From Cinnamomum chago (lineage: Eukaryota > Streptophyta > Magnoliopsida > Laurales > Lauraceae): 64,000 bases of DNA. The notes beneath the pieces are model-generated. The model did not search any database. It was not told the DNA's origin and saw only the letters and a list, made by a program, of their open reading frames with translations. Where the stretch lies: assembly GCA_038049695.1 (NCBI GenBank), contig CP142455.1, forward strand, positions 32,339,501-32,403,500, read 5' to 3'. Numbering within the stretch: the stretch's first letter is position 1; each line of letters opens with the position of its first letter. The position numbers and the translations under genes are program-made. Positions 47,531 through 61,454 of this stretch are shown here, piece by piece.

Positions 47531-48813
47531 AAGGAGTCAGGTAGCCACGGACCTCATCCTCCAACATCGACTCCTCCCTTTTGCCCACACTACACAATGT
47601 CAAACTCTCAGTCAACAACTTTCCTCTTTTAACAAGTTTTACTTCACTCTTCTCAACTCTTCTTTTAGCTTTCTGTTCTTAATACTATTGAGGTCATGAT
47701 TAGTGATGAGATTAAGGCATTATGCAGGAAAAGGTTTCCAAGATACCAGGATGAAATGCCTGGGTTTTGTAATGACCCGGAATCCGGGGGCCTTCGAATT
47801 CCATGCCAAGACTCGTAAGCATCACACACATCGGTTAAATCAAAGATCACTTAAAGATTCATGCATTTACCAGCTTAAAACAACTTGTATTAAAAGTCCA
47901 AATCTAATAAACAAATGTAACATTGTCCAAAAAATAATTGCAATGTCTTTAAAATGAAATAATCTAAACAATCTATTAAATCTAATTCTACTTCATCAAT
48001 GTGGCTTCGACGCTCAAGTACGCATCCCAAAGTTTATCTCCCGGTCACCAAGATTTTACTAAGTCGCTAAGTTCTGGCTACCAGATTGAGGCAAATCCAC
48101 AAAATATCAGTACAACTGAGTGAATATATATTCTAATCTATTTGTGCATTTAAATATATGCTTAGATAAGATTACACAACAAATTGAAGTAACATCCAAA
48201 GTCTCATTCAAGCGAAGGTTGGAATCGGGTCAAACAAACGACAACCTCCTAACCACCTGATAGCACAAGCCCAAAGTTCATGCTCCACAAAGATATCAGA
48301 TGTACACAGTGTAAGACCCCGACCCGAGTGAACCCGATTAGTGTTAATTAAGTCGTGTGTCAGTCTTAAGCGTGATTAATAGTCTTTGACTAAGTGGGTT
48401 TAGAATAACTTTTGATACAGTTTTGGGAAATTTTGAGTGCCTTGGTGACTAGTGGGGCCCTTTGGGGGTTCCCTTTACGACTTTGCGTTTACTTGGGAGA
48501 TTTTCTGGAATTGTTTTGATTTGTGTTTTTATCCCATTTTGTTTATCTTGTTAATCCCGATAGCTTTCATGTTGATCTCGTTCCCGTTCGAGACCCCGAA
48601 ACCCGATTTCCTAGCCTTAAAGGCAAACCAGTCTTTTTACACTAAATCTGTACCCAAAACTTGATATCCCCGAAACCCGCGAAACATATACTTTTTGGAA
48701 ACTAGACATTTCGGCGATCGTTTCTTCCTTTTTTATCAAATTCATTCGAGACTCCGAAAGACATGATTTCAGCGCAAAGAGTTTCTTAAGTGGTGGGACC
48801 CATTTCCGTTGCT

Positions 48814-48820
48814 TATATAA
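48814..48820 (+). promoter_or_regulatory. TATA box of family 2 LTR
   Basis: TATATAAGGAG about 500 bp after the LTR start, followed by a CT-rich transcript-leader-like region. Confidence 0.5.
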
Positions 48821-49986
48821 GGAGAACCCATCTTCCATCTCCCTTTTCCAGCACAAGCTTTAGCCTAGGGTTTTTCTTGCAACTTCCTTTTCTTCTCCTT
48901 GCTCTCTCCATCTCAATCTCCCACCAAACTTGCACCATCATCAAAATAGACTTCATCATTCTCTTCCTCATCTTGAAGGCTACCCATTGATACCGTTTGT
49001 GAAGAAAACCTCTCATTCCAAGATCTTCATTGAGCTTACTCTTGCCATTAGAGGACCTTACAAGTAAGTGATCATCTCCATCTCCTAGATATGTGTTCTT
49101 GTGACCCTATAGAAGCTCCATTTCCATTATTGAAAGTTCTCTCCTTCTATTTCATTGTTTGACCCATTTTAGGGTTTGTTTTTTGGGGTTTTGTTTGTGC
49201 TTGTAGGATTCTTGAGAGGGCTTGTTTAGGTTTTTAAGGTCCTCTAATGGCCGCTCGAGCGAGCAAACATTCTGTCTGCACGTCTTTCTGCGCAGCCCAG
49301 GTCCACTCGAGCGCACCTCCTTTCGGGTATGGACCACTTTTGGAGCTCGGGAAAGGTTTTTAAGGGAACCCCTTAACATCGGGGAGAATTATTAGGCAAT
49401 GTATGAAGCCTATTTGAGAAAGAAACCACATCACAAAGACTCATCGAAGTCTTAATAATCACCAAGGTGTATAAGGAACTTGAAATGTCCCCAAACTCAA
49501 AGAGTACCAAGTTATATCAAAATCGACATACGAGACCCTTATTCACCTTCGACTAGATTTGAATCCCGATACTTGTCCCGAAATTTCAAAAGATCAACTG
49601 TGTTTTCGATTATTCCGAATTGTCACATGCATTCCTAAAAATTCATGGATTATGATTTATCATTCCCGAAAGCATTGAAATTGTAATTTAGCATTTTGCT
49701 AGCCCGTTTATACATTCCCCGAATTGAAAGGAAATTTGTGCCTTGAGCACACCCGTCCCGCTCGTTTATATACTTGCACATGATGTGTTTTATACATGTT
49801 TTGATTTTGTTATTTGACACCACTAAGCTTGGATAACCTCGTTGGTCTGATTCACTGACTTGGAGATCCCCCTCTTGTCCCGCTAGCTGTAGTTTGGATC
49901 CCGCTACCAGTTATTACCGTGATCTTGTCTCGATGCCGCAGATTGCTACTGTGGTTCCCGATGCCCGGCTCGCTACCGTGGTCATG

Positions 49987-50018
49987 TATAGTATATGTAT
50001 ATGTATATGTATATGTAT
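49987..50018. repeat. (TATATG)n microsatellite
   Basis: About five TATATG units inside the family 2 LTR. Confidence 0.8.
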
Positions 50019-52773
50019 TTATAAGATCCACTGTTTCTCCTCACCTCGAGTGACTGAGATCAGTGCCTAGTTATTGCTCTGTCACTTTAGTGATAGAGGA
50101 CTTAACTTCGTGTGGTTGCCATCTTGCCTGTTTTCCGATTCCTTGGTTACCTTTACATATTTTACAATGCCTACTTGTATTTGAATAAATGTTTTATCTT
50201 GTTTATAGAAATTGTTATTTAAACAGGTTTAAATGCTTTTGAAGGTAAATTCATTTATTATTATAGTGTCATTGTATTTTACCCATTTGTCAAACCGTCG
50301 TGTTTAACTCACTCTTTGGTACTCAGATCGTGACATTGTCTATCCCGAGACGGAGCTTGAGGATGCGGTCGGTGAACCGCAACGCCTAGTCGAGTGGCAT
50401 GCTGATGATGTCATTTAGACATTGGATTGCTAGAGAGAGAACATTTTGGGAAAACTTTTAACCATTCTTTTGGGGATTGGTATTTTGTTTATATTGGCCT
50501 TTGTTGGCCTCTATTTTTGGGAATGTAATCAAATGATCTTTTGTATAACTTTAACTATTCATTTGGGAAAGCACTAATGATCATTGCTCATTCTGATACA
50601 GTATTTATACTTGTGTTATTATCTTTATGACTAGAGATGGTTTGAATATTTGATTTGCTACACGCTTCCGCACTTAAAAGAAATGTTCATATATCGTTGT
50701 GATATTCTCACCGCGGACACCTGTGGGAAATTAAATAAATGTATGGTATTAAACCGATGTGGTACATCACTAGTCCCGATCCCGGATTGGCTCGGTAGGG
50801 CCCGGTCCGCGGTCGCGACACACAGAGTTCCCAAAACTCATTCCTGCACATCTCAAAATCATTTTTTACTGTCCCAAACAAAATCGACGACCAAGGTCCA
50901 AAACCATTGACCACAAAGGTCCATGACCAGTGACTACTAAGGTCCAAAACTATTGACCACCAAGATCCAAAACCAGCGAACTAGTACCACAAAATCTACC
51001 TTTGCCAAAAAGGTCCAACATCAACAATTCTCACAAAATTGGCCATACATGCTAGTGGTCTAAGGGTGTCCAAAAAGATTCCTCAAAACAAACAAAGTCA
51101 TCGTATCTCAGTTTTCAATCAAATAGCTAGCAAATATATGTCTCATAAAAAAATGATATTTAGCATGTCCTTAACATTAGTAATGGACAAATTCCATAAT
51201 CAACCCCTTCTCAATTTATATGGATTCAATCTGCCCCAGTCCGAATCAAAATTGGTGTACGAAGTAAGAGAGATCAATTACATAACTCACCCTTTACAAT
51301 TTTGAGGAAAATATTCAAGTACCAACTCAACCACAAAATATACATATATAAACCACACAATCTACCATATGAGATCCCCAAATAACAATGGCACACAACG
51401 GGTATCATAATCCACAGTATGTTTCAAAACATAATTACTCAAATAATGATACAAAGAAAACAACTCCAACAATAAATATAATAACCATAATTGATCAACC
51501 CTTATTTGTAATTTCATAAAGTTTGAAATCTAAGGAATGGTCTCAAATTAATCAAAACAAGCCCAACTATGAAAACAATAAATACCAGGCCCTTTCTCCA
51601 AATTTTAGAAACATAGGGGACAAGGTAAATAATTAATCAGAACTTAACGTTCTGTAGCACGTTGACTCCCATTCCAAAACGTATCCAGGTCATCACCACC
51701 ACTTTCCCCTCTACACACACAAGTGACATAACCCATTCTAAAATAAAACGCTACACGCCTAATGTTGTAGGGTGGGCTGGATAGTGGGCCCCACTGATCA
51801 AGAACCCATGATGGGTCTGGTCTCTAAGGTCGCCCAGGGCCCCACTAGTGGATCAATGGTTCAGATAAGTCATCAGGTCATCTCCCTAAGCCCCACAACC
51901 AGATTAAATAAAACAAAATCACTCCTAAGTGACTCCCGCCTCAACTATTTAGAACCTTAGATGGTTGGCCAGATGGGACCCACTCCTCACAGGTCCACTA
52001 CCATCAGGGTCGCCCCTGGGTCCACAAGCAGATCCATGGATCAGATCTAGTATCAAGTGGCCCACTTGTGTCCCATACTCCAACACAAGGAACAATCCCT
52101 TTCTTCCTCACAGTTCAAGTCTATTTTGATAGGTTTGTATTGAATCCAGACTCTACAAAATGACAGAATCCTGGATGATTAAAAAGGGGGTTTTGAAAAC
52201 TAGATATAGGTGGGTTATGGTTAACAATAATTTGAAAACACTGTAGCAGTAATACAAGGCACGAGAAAATCAATTGAATTATCCCTAATATCCCCGATCT
52301 CATCACAAAAATTTAATAACACAGAATACAAAGGCAGAGTTCCAAATATGGCATAATACACAAGTAGATAAGAATCTCTACTCACCATAAAATAGAGGAT
52401 TCAAAGATATTCAAGAGCAAAAACCATAAATTTAGAACCATACACAATTAGGTCAGAGTTTTCTACTCACTTGTTATGGCTTGATGGAAAAGAAAGCAGA
52501 AAAGAGAGAGAGAATAGCTTGAGAGACGCTTGGGGTCAATCAATATATAAAAACTAGAAGTTAGAATCATTTCCAAAGTCCTCTTCCTAATTTTATTATT
52601 TCCTTCTCACATACCAATCATATTCCTAACAATACTAGGAGTCGTATAACCAACATAAGCCCCACTCGAATTCTTCTATCAAACTATCCCAATAATTCTA
52701 AGTAAAATCAAGATAATTAAATATTAAATATCAGAAAATAATCTAGCCCTTATATTGGGCCCGGGGTATTACA

Positions 52774-54804
52774 AGATTGCAGAAGGGAGTGGTCTTACTT
52801 TTCTTCATATAATCTAACTCATTTAACCTAAGAGTCGCAACGGGTTGAGCCTGGTATGGGTTGTATAAACCATCCGAACCTACATAGGGCCATATGTAAA
52901 AGCCCATATGGCTATAAGATGAGGCTTAAATTTACTAGACATCTTACAAAAGAATTCGATAGCACGGTGATATTCTAGAGGGGATACTTACTTGTAGTTT
53001 AAGGGCACGTTTGCATAGCCCATTTTGCAGAAAAGGAGGTGATTCTACAGAAAAATCATTTTTCATGTGTTTGGTGCACCTGTTTTCTACGGAATTGCTT
53101 TTTCGCTACATCAATTTTTTCCTTTCTATGTCTGAAAATAGACTTCCTATGAGGGTATAGGAAGTCCATTTCCACATAAAACTAACCCCCCTCTCCATAT
53201 CCTCACTCCCTCCTCCACTCCACCTAGCCACCCTTTTTCACCCCCTTCCCCTCCCAATCCCGTCCACGCACCCACCCCACACACATACCGACCCACCCCA
53301 CCCAGTAGTTTTCACTAAAGAAATTTGCAGCTGCACCAAACAACATTAGAATCAATTCATTAAGGAAAAACTTTTTACACCAAACATGAATTTCTAACTT
53401 CCCTAGAAAACCTTTCCCGAGGTACTTAAAAATCATAGAATTTGCTGATGTGGCAATTTCATCTTTCCATTGAAGTTGCCTCTACACAAATGTGCCCGAA
53501 AGTAAGGAACTTGTTTTGGGAGATGGGTGGGAAAGGTTTAAATAACTATTGGTAGGACCCTAAAGTTCAATTTATAGTTAATGTAATTCATTTATGTTTT
53601 AAATCCAACGGTTTATATCAGTCCAATTAGCATCAAATTTAGGGGAGTGCCAATACATTGAGTGAAGGTGTATGTGAGGGTTTAAATTTATTATAGGTGG
53701 ACGGTGGACCACATGGATGCATGCAAAGTCAAGGGGTTGGGTATAGATTGAAGAAAAGATCTCATTGACACTTACATCTTTGCAGAAAAAACAACACTAA
53801 TTTGATATCCTAACCCCTTGATCTTTGGCCCAAAAATCCTATCAATTTGAAGGCATTCAAATTTTAAATATTTTAGAATAATAGTGAGTAATAACCATTG
53901 GGATGAGTTTCAATTCGTTGCCTGAGAGGGGAGGTTTAATGGATGATAGGTGAGCCAAGTTGAAAGAAAATATAAGGTTCACACCACCAAATAATCACTT
54001 TTATTCAGCGCATTACCGAGGCCATTAGCTTCTAGCAGATCTCGCGAAATGAGATTTCGGCCAATGCTGCCTGCTGCAATCTCCTCTTCCAATGGGGGTA
54101 GAGAATCCAGTGTACGTAAATGCCTTAACAAATAATATCTATTCATATCTGTCAATGGTTTTATGATGAGTTGAGTTGAATTGTGAAAGCTAGTTCAATA
54201 AAGTGTAAATGAGCCGATTGTATTTGCCTTCTAACAATGCAGGAATCAATCCCTAATTAAACTACAGAAGTTTTCAATTACAAACAGAGTCTAATCCCAT
54301 TTCCAAAAGAAAAAGGGAAAACATGATTTCACAGTTTGCTATTCCTCTTTAATTTAGTAGTACCAAGTCATAGTAATATAGCTCAGTTGCACGTTCAACT
54401 ACACTCCAGCGGATTTGAATAGAGCAGAGATGTCACGAGCCCATGACAGTTGAACCCAAATGCACAGCTTAGAAGCTCTCATGCATATGTATAAGCAGTA
54501 AATGAAAGTCCATTTAATAAGGCCGCCTTGATCAAATAGTTGCAAAACCAAAGAAATATGTCTCAAGTCTTAATAATCATCTTGTGTGCTAAGTTTATAT
54601 GTTATTGGCCAAGGCAGAGATCATGAATTGGATCATTACACGTGGTTAATCAATGCAGTGTTTGCATCCTCATTGTATACGGCTATTGCCATTGTATCAT
54701 TTACGATGAAACATCAGAATAGTCATCTGAGGTGGTTATACTCATCGACAACTTTGTCTTTGGAAGAAATTGGAGAATCTCCTTTCTTAAATTCAGCAAC
54801 AGTA
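52774..54804. other. Intergenic, no gene seen
   Basis: No recognised family motif. A frame at 54586-54804 is open but unidentified and is cut by the solo LTR at 54805. Confidence 0.55.
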
Positions 54805-57800
54805 TGTAACGCCCCAAGTCCGAATACCGAGAAAACCGTCAAGGTACCCGAAGTTGGCGCGCTACTTCCCGGAAATTTCTGAGAACTTCCAAGATCGTAG
54901 GTCTGCAGTGAGGTCCAATTTAAAACTTTTGACCAACATATAATCAATGGTTAAAATTGCGGAAGCGTAAATAATAAAGCGGAAGGATTTGATATTATAA
55001 AAGATGTATCAAATGTGGCAGGGCTAAAGTCCAGCCTAAATCTCAAAATATAATTAAGAATATGTTTATAAACATATTAGACTAACTCCTTGCTCACTAC
55101 AAAAAGACACTCAAACCCAAAAAAAGATAACACTCAAGCCCCCGGTACAGGCGCTTCATCCTCCAGCTTGACCCCTTGGTCGGCTCGTCCCCATCCATAG
55201 TCTCCGGCTATGGGCGCCTCGACAAACGCGTCGTCCTCATAACTGGGGTCAACACCTAAGCACTAAGAATGGGTCAGATCCAATGATCTATCAAGTTACA
55301 ATATACAAATAACATAGGATGTATGCATCAAAAGAGTAGAGACAGTAATAAGATCAATAAGAATATCCAAGGTACAAATACTAGGCAATTGAGCAAGATA
55401 AACATTTAGAATCAGAAAATTAAGATAAGTCAATCTATCTATTCAATGTGGCACATTCACACAAGCTGGATACCGCGGGATACTATGCCCTGACCCTCCC
55501 ATACTGAACACAGTCGTGGTTGAGAAATCTTACCAGTGATGGGGATAACTAACCCCGCAAATCACTCATCAATTCCAAACACTAATCACTCAAGAGACCG
55601 GACCCGGTATCACACCGTCCGTCTAAAACACAACTCATCATGATAGCCCACTCAACACTTATAAATAGCTCCTACCAGTGATGATTAGTCAACAGGCTGA
55701 GTTAAAAACAACTGAGTAAATGTTCGTGCCGACTCACGAAACCAATGTACAGGTCTGTGTTTGTCTAGGCTTGCCTTGCGCGAGCAAGGTTCTAACAAGT
55801 CCCTAAGAGGTTCAAGTACCAATCATTGAGTCCATACTAAGGTCCACCAAGCATGACTTTAGTCTAAATAGACCAAGAGAGATCACCAATCTCAATCCAA
55901 CATCAAACAATCCATTCTCATCCAAAATGAGTTACAACTCTAATCACAATAACCTCTCCATCCTAGGGTTCATACATACAACTTAGGTCGTATGAGGGCC
56001 CGCCTAGACACAGACACGAGTGAAATTCCTCCAAACTATATCACTAGGTCGCCTCTAGGAAGTCCTAAGTTCAGGTCCTTCATTTTTCATTTAATTAACA
56101 GGTTTATAACAAGAACAAAGATATGAGAGAAGTACAATGTATAATAACCTCCAAGCAATGGAATCAAATGGAATAAAGCAAGGGTCCAACCTAGGTAATG
56201 GCCCACTCTTAGGTTCAGGGCCTCATCAGATAATTGGATCCCTAACTGCAGTCTCAGATGCCAAAAATTTTATATTTGGTGCTTCTGAAGTTATGGGCAT
56301 CTTTGACTACATTTAAGGGTCAAATCACTGATAATTCCAATCCCTAAACCCTACTTGGTGGTCCCCACGAGTCAAGGGCGAGCCATACCATTGACTCGTG
56401 CTTAGCACATTGATGGAAGTTCATTTGGATGGTCAACGGGCCCCACAATCGATCAATCATAAAACAAAGGTTGGACTCACAACTTAGTGTTCACAGTGTG
56501 GCAGGTCGACCTGGCAAATGTCGGGTCGATCTGCTCCACAGGAATCAAGGTTGGGACTTGGTGTGGATTCTGGAATTTCCAGTGTACCCGATTGACCAGG
56601 TGGCCAGCCGGTCGACCTGGTACACAGGTCTACCTGAATCAATAGATTCCAGGCCAAATCTCAACTTCTAAGGTTTTCAGTGTGTCCAGTCGACCGCGCA
56701 TATTGAACTCTGGGTTTGAGGGGAAAATCCAGGTTCTACACTAGAATTCCAATTGGGTTCATAAAATACTCAGGGCTTATTCAAATTCTAAAATCTAATG
56801 TAATTTCCAAAATATATAAATCTCAAGGATCCAAACTCAGTTTAGGTTCATTAAAGACTAAATCTCTTCCCTCACTCAACACAGAACATGGTTATGTAAC
56901 AGAACCATTCCAGAACGTGCCTTCGCCTGGGGCAGAGTTACTAAAGAAATCGTGGGCCCCACTGATCAGGGTCCAGATCAGGCCTCCCCATCAAGGTCGC
57001 CCAGGCCTATACGGCCAGATGACCGGCCCAGATCCACGGTTCAATCATCCCGCAGGCCCCACAACCGGATTAAAAAGAAGGAAAATATTCCAAAGTGTCT
57101 CACGCCTCAACTATTTAGAGCCCTAAGATGGTGGGCCAAATAGGATCCACTCCACATGGGTCCACTACTCTTGAGATCGCCCATGGGTCCTCTATCAGAT
57201 GTGGGGATCCGATCTTCAATATGATCATCTAGTGGGTCCCGCAATCAACAACTGCCAGAACGGTTTTCCCTAAACAAGTCCCCTCTCTTTCTGATCAAGT
57301 GCTTGATGGTGGGCCAAACAGGGCCCACCTCGCACGGGTGCACCATCTACAGGGTCGCCCGTGGGTCCTTTTTCGGATCCACGGATCAGATGAACCATCA
57401 GGTGGCCCACCTGGATCCTGATATCAACGCAATAAACAACCCATTCACTGTTCCATCTCCGGGACTGTTACAGTAACTAAACCCCTGGATTTCCTTTCAA
57501 CCCATCTACCATCCATCACATAAACATTAACAAATAGAAAGAGAAACACTTCTATAACCATCATCCAACATGAAACCGGGGCATTGACCTTCCAAATAAA
57601 ATAACTCATCCATCAAATGACCAAAAACTCAAAAGACAAGCTCAATGGAGAGATCTAAACATATAATTACACAACCGAATTGAAATTGCAAAATCAAGAG
57701 ACAGAAATCATGCATTCTATGATATTAGCATAGGGTACTTGCCTCAAATCCGGATTGCAAATGAAAATGGCAAGAGAAAGTCCTTAGGAGATTGTAGTAA

Positions 57801-58304
57801 TAATAGGTAGGAGGTGACCCCCTTCTTCTTGAAATTTGGGTTTTGGAGAATTAGGGTTTTAGCTAGGGTTTTGTGAAATGAAAGGTAAATGAGGGATGAT
57901 TAAGAGTGAATTTAGGGTTCATTTTCCAATGCAATAGTATAGTTTATATAGGCTAGGGTTTTGGGGGAATTTACCAAAAGGGCCTTGCAGGTTGTATAGA
58001 GATATGGATAAGACTTGGGCATTTAGGTCATTTGGTGAAAATTCTAGAATGTTCTCAAGTGGGATACCCCCCTATTAAAATCTTATTTACTAATAAGGCC
58101 TCAAGACTTCTAGAACTCTATAACATTTATAAATGACACCCCATCCATTCTATAAAATACAAAATAAGCCTAATCAAATTAAAACTTAGGAAAATATCTA
58201 TCTATCCCTTACTAATCACTATTAATTAGCATAATTAATAATAAATAATATAATTATAATATTCAAATTCAAAACTGAGGGTCCACAAGGGGTGGGGCCT
58301 CACA
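54805..58304 (-). mobile_element. Solo LTR (family 1), third copy, minus strand
   Basis: Plus strand reads TGTAACGCCCC..GGGGCCTCACA, the reverse complement of the family 1 ends. It is 3500 bp and flanked by a perfect 5-bp duplication CAGTA (54800-54804 and 58305-58309). It carries the family's conserved blocks inverted, such as GGGCCCGCCTAGACACAGAC near 56000, and GTCGACC motifs at 56500-56700. TATATAAAC on the minus strand at 57952-57960. Uninterrupted, so the best copy for defining the family. Confidence 0.9.
57952..57960 (-). promoter_or_regulatory. TATA box of third family 1 LTR
   Basis: TATATAAAC about 345 bp from the LTR start at 58304, matching the place of the TATA-like boxes in the other two copies. 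Confidence 0.5.
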
Positions 58305-58309
58305 CAGTA

Positions 58310-60920
58310 TATTATGCAATTTTTCATCAGTGAGATGAAGCAAGTAAATTATGACTAGTAACTATTTTTGCACTTACTTTGACAATAATGGGCCACATAG
58401 GTAATTAGTTACAGTTAGAGATATTGTTCATATGTTATTTATAGTCCTCTTGGTTCTGCCCCTAGGTTTACAGTCCTAATGTGGACATTGACAACTAGGG
58501 CATATGAAGAAAAAAAAAATGTTCAAAAATCACAAAAATAGGGAGTTTGGGAGATATCACGACACAACTCCAGCACTCAAAATCTCAAATGGTCATCTCG
58601 GATCTTGATTTTTAGACCGTGACAGGGATAAAGAAGGTGGATTTTTGCTTCCTCTACACTCTCATATCATTTCTATGAATGCTTTTCTTTACTACCTTGC
58701 TATTTTGATCCCTTATTTTTTAGATGGTTCAGAGATAAAGATGGAGAACGATGCCTGACAAAAGAAAAGAAAAGAAAAAAGCTAAATGGTAATACACACT
58801 TGCACAACATGTAACCACGATGGCAACAAAACCAAGTACCAATCGTCTTTGGAATGATTCTATTGTAGCGCTATACTTATGCATAAACATGATAAAGCGA
58901 TGGAAGTATAAAATAACAATAGAAAGTCTAAGGATCAAAATCATATAGCTTTTTTTATCGTGGAATCACTAACATCTTAATAAATTCAAGATCGAGGAAG
59001 ATATAATACCTTTCATTGAGTGTAAAGCCTAGAAATTACACTAGTAATCACTGACTTACTTATGTCCAATCCTGCAATAGAAAAATATCATTTCATTTAT
59101 TTTATACAATAACCTCATTGCATCTTGAGTTCTAATCAACCCTAAAGACTTATCAAACGGAGAGAAAAAAAAAGGGAAAATGCTAAGAATGATGATCGAC
59201 ACTTAGATGTGTAACGATTAACCGCAAGACTACGGTGTCGTCAAGTAGTAAAGGACTAAAAAGTCCGGATTATCGATCCCACGAGAAGAGGATGAAACAA
59301 GCAATGAATCCAATTTGAGTAGAATTGAACTAAGATATAACTAATATAGACATTTGAAGTTAACAATTAAAACTATCAAACTATGCAATGTAAATAATTA
59401 ATTAACAATATAAGGTATGAAATTAACAAAATCTAAGCTAATCTAACAAACTACACTAAACTAGTGGATGGATGAATGGTGGTGGAAATGGAAGATTTAT
59501 ATGAAGATGTGGTGTGAAATGTGTAGGGTTTTAAAACAAGTGATTTGAAATGTGGATCTAACAATCTAAAAGTGAAAATAACAAATAAAACAAGGATTTA
59601 AATTAACAATGATATAAGAAGAGATTAGGCAATCCAAAATTCACTAAGTATGTAATTAATTCAAACAATGCGTGTTTTAATTCAATTCCCAAATCTACAA
59701 TCCAATTAGTAATCTCTTGCCTTATTAGATTGGATGATATAGCAATGAAGATCAAAGTAAAGAAAATAAAAAAACCAAAATTCTAAATCATAACCTAACG
59801 ACCCTAACAATTAATCATCAAAACCAAGCTACAAAAGATCAAAGATAAGGGCTCTAGAGCATGCTATGTGAGAGAACTTAATCCAACTACAAAGCATCAA
59901 TTGAGATTATCCAAGCATCAAGTGTAGAGATAGAGCATGAAAAATGAGAGAGATTAGTACAATTAGATCTAAGATCTATTAATCAATGAAGGCAAAAGTA
60001 AGGAATTTGAACTAAAACATGCATATAATTGAACTAATCACATTACTTAGCTTCAAAAGGAGAGCCTAATCTAAGAGCCTTAGCCACTAAACATCAAGAA
60101 AGAGCTCCAAATCTTCATTATTGACGTTCAATTACACACTCTCTCTAGATTAGTTACAAAGAAGCTCCTAATTACAATCTAAAAACAAAATTGCAAAAAG
60201 AAACTTGTCAAAAGATCTCCTCTCACTCTACAAAAACATTCTAATTTATAGGAACATTGAAGACATTTGATTGACTCATTTTATTTCACAAGGATTGCTT
60301 CCATTTGATTAGTTGCAACTTTTCACATGGATTGCTTGAATTTGATTCGGAGGCTTTTCATTGGCTCTTTTGTTTTCACATGGATAGCTTCAATTTGATT
60401 GGTTGCAACAAACTTTCCTTTCAAAAGCATATGTGCCTTTTGCTTTATGTGGTCCTTCAACTTGGAGGCTTTTGATTGGCTCATATCCTTTCACATGGAT
60501 TTGTATGGAGATGTGAGTTGGATGGAAAAAAAATAATATGCAATTATAATTAGAATTTGAACCCATAACTTATTCCATACCAACACAAGCTCCAACCAAT
60601 ACACCAACCAATCCTTTGTGTTAGAAAATGACTTCTTTTATCCATAAAGTCTTCTCCTCTTATTTTGGAATTCTTCAACACTTCCTAAGATTTCTTCATG
60701 TAATTTCTTTATTGAAATCTCTTCTTGATGGCTTGGGACACTAGCCGGAATGTTGGGATAGTCGCGGGGTCCACCTACACAAGAGAAATTACATAAAAAT
60801 GCACTACAAATAATCGGATTTATACATGATAATCCAATAATCCATTAATGTGATAGAATGATAAAATCTCTATATAAGGCAAATGATATGTATATGAGAT
60901 GCCGATGAAATTCGGACTAA
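58310..60920. other. Intergenic, repeat-like, no gene seen
   Basis: Holds the second copy of the unrecognised ORF (58729-58944, minus). From about 59210 (TAACCGCAAGACTACGGTGTCG, then TTATCGATCCCACGAGAAG) to 60780 it is AT-rich untranslated sequence of a style common in plant retroelements. 60240-60500 has imperfect copies of TTTCACATGGAT.GCTT and TTGATTGG. No ends could be fixed. Confidence 0.5.
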
Positions 60921-61451
60921 TGATGGGCACAATATGCAATATTTAGTGATGGGTCAGGCCCAAACGGCTCGGTCCACGATAGCGGGTCAGGTCTCACTGA
61001 ACCAAAGTCCATGATGAACCCGGGTCATCACCCACCCATTAAGGGCCGGGTCCGGATCCACCGAATGACGAAGTCAATGTGTCGTTCCTTTAAACGGATT
61101 TCACCAAGTCACGCGGAAGAAATCTTACCTGCTCGTCTGTTGAGAGCAGTTCAGAAGACTCCACCAGACTGGAGCGTACCTCGCTGGAGAATCTCCCCAC
61201 CCGTTGGGGGAAGAGTATAAAAGGAGAGTCCTATCAAAGAAGCGAGACGACTACTGATCTACTTTTACACACTATCATTGTACTCTTCTACTTTGTAATC
61301 CCTTCCCCGGAGCAATAAAGTAACCCATTGAAGTGGACGTAGGTCTCACTGACCGAACCACTATAAACTCTCTCTCTCTCCCCATTAATTTTCTCATTAA
61401 TTACTTATCACTTGACCGGTGGTGCCCGAAAGCCACTTTTTGGCATCATCA
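60921..61451 (+). mobile_element. 5' LTR of Ty3/gypsy-type retrotransposon
   Basis: Starts TGATGGGCACAATATGC and ends GGCATCATCA, so the termini are TGATG..CATCA. A TATA box (TATAAAA, 61216-61222) and polyadenylation signal (AATAAA, 61314-61319) are about 100 bp apart, as expected for R. It is followed by a primer binding site and gag. The 3' LTR lies beyond the window. Confidence 0.8.
61216..61222 (+). promoter_or_regulatory. TATA box in gypsy-type LTR
   Basis: TATAAAAGGAGAG, upstream of the AATAAA at 61314. Confidence 0.65.
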
Positions 61452-61454
61452 GTT

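Larger units (their letters stand above)
48310..50820 (+). mobile_element. Solo LTR (family 2), 2.5 kb
   Basis: Starts TGTAAGACCCCGACCCGAG and ends CCGCGGTCGCGACA, with a perfect 5-bp duplication CACAG (48305-48309 and 50821-50825). TATATAA at 48814-48820 is a plausible promoter, followed by CT-rich sequence. No coding domains. It is inserted in the minus-strand LTR-like element 47768-52773. Confidence 0.87.
47768..52773 (-). mobile_element. LTR-like element, minus strand, interrupted
   Basis: On the minus strand it begins TGTAATACCCCGGGCCC (52773 downward) and ends CCGGGTCATTACA (47768), with 5'-TG and CA-3'. Without the insertion at 48310-50820 it is about 2.49 kb. Flanks GGTTT and AGATT do not form a clean duplication. 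Text at 51770-52040 (GGGCCCCACTGATCA, CTCAACTATTTAGAACC, AGGGTCGCCC) is similar to 56950-57200 in the family 1 copy, so the families are related. A TATA-like stretch on the minus strand is at about 52543-52551. Confidence 0.6.
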
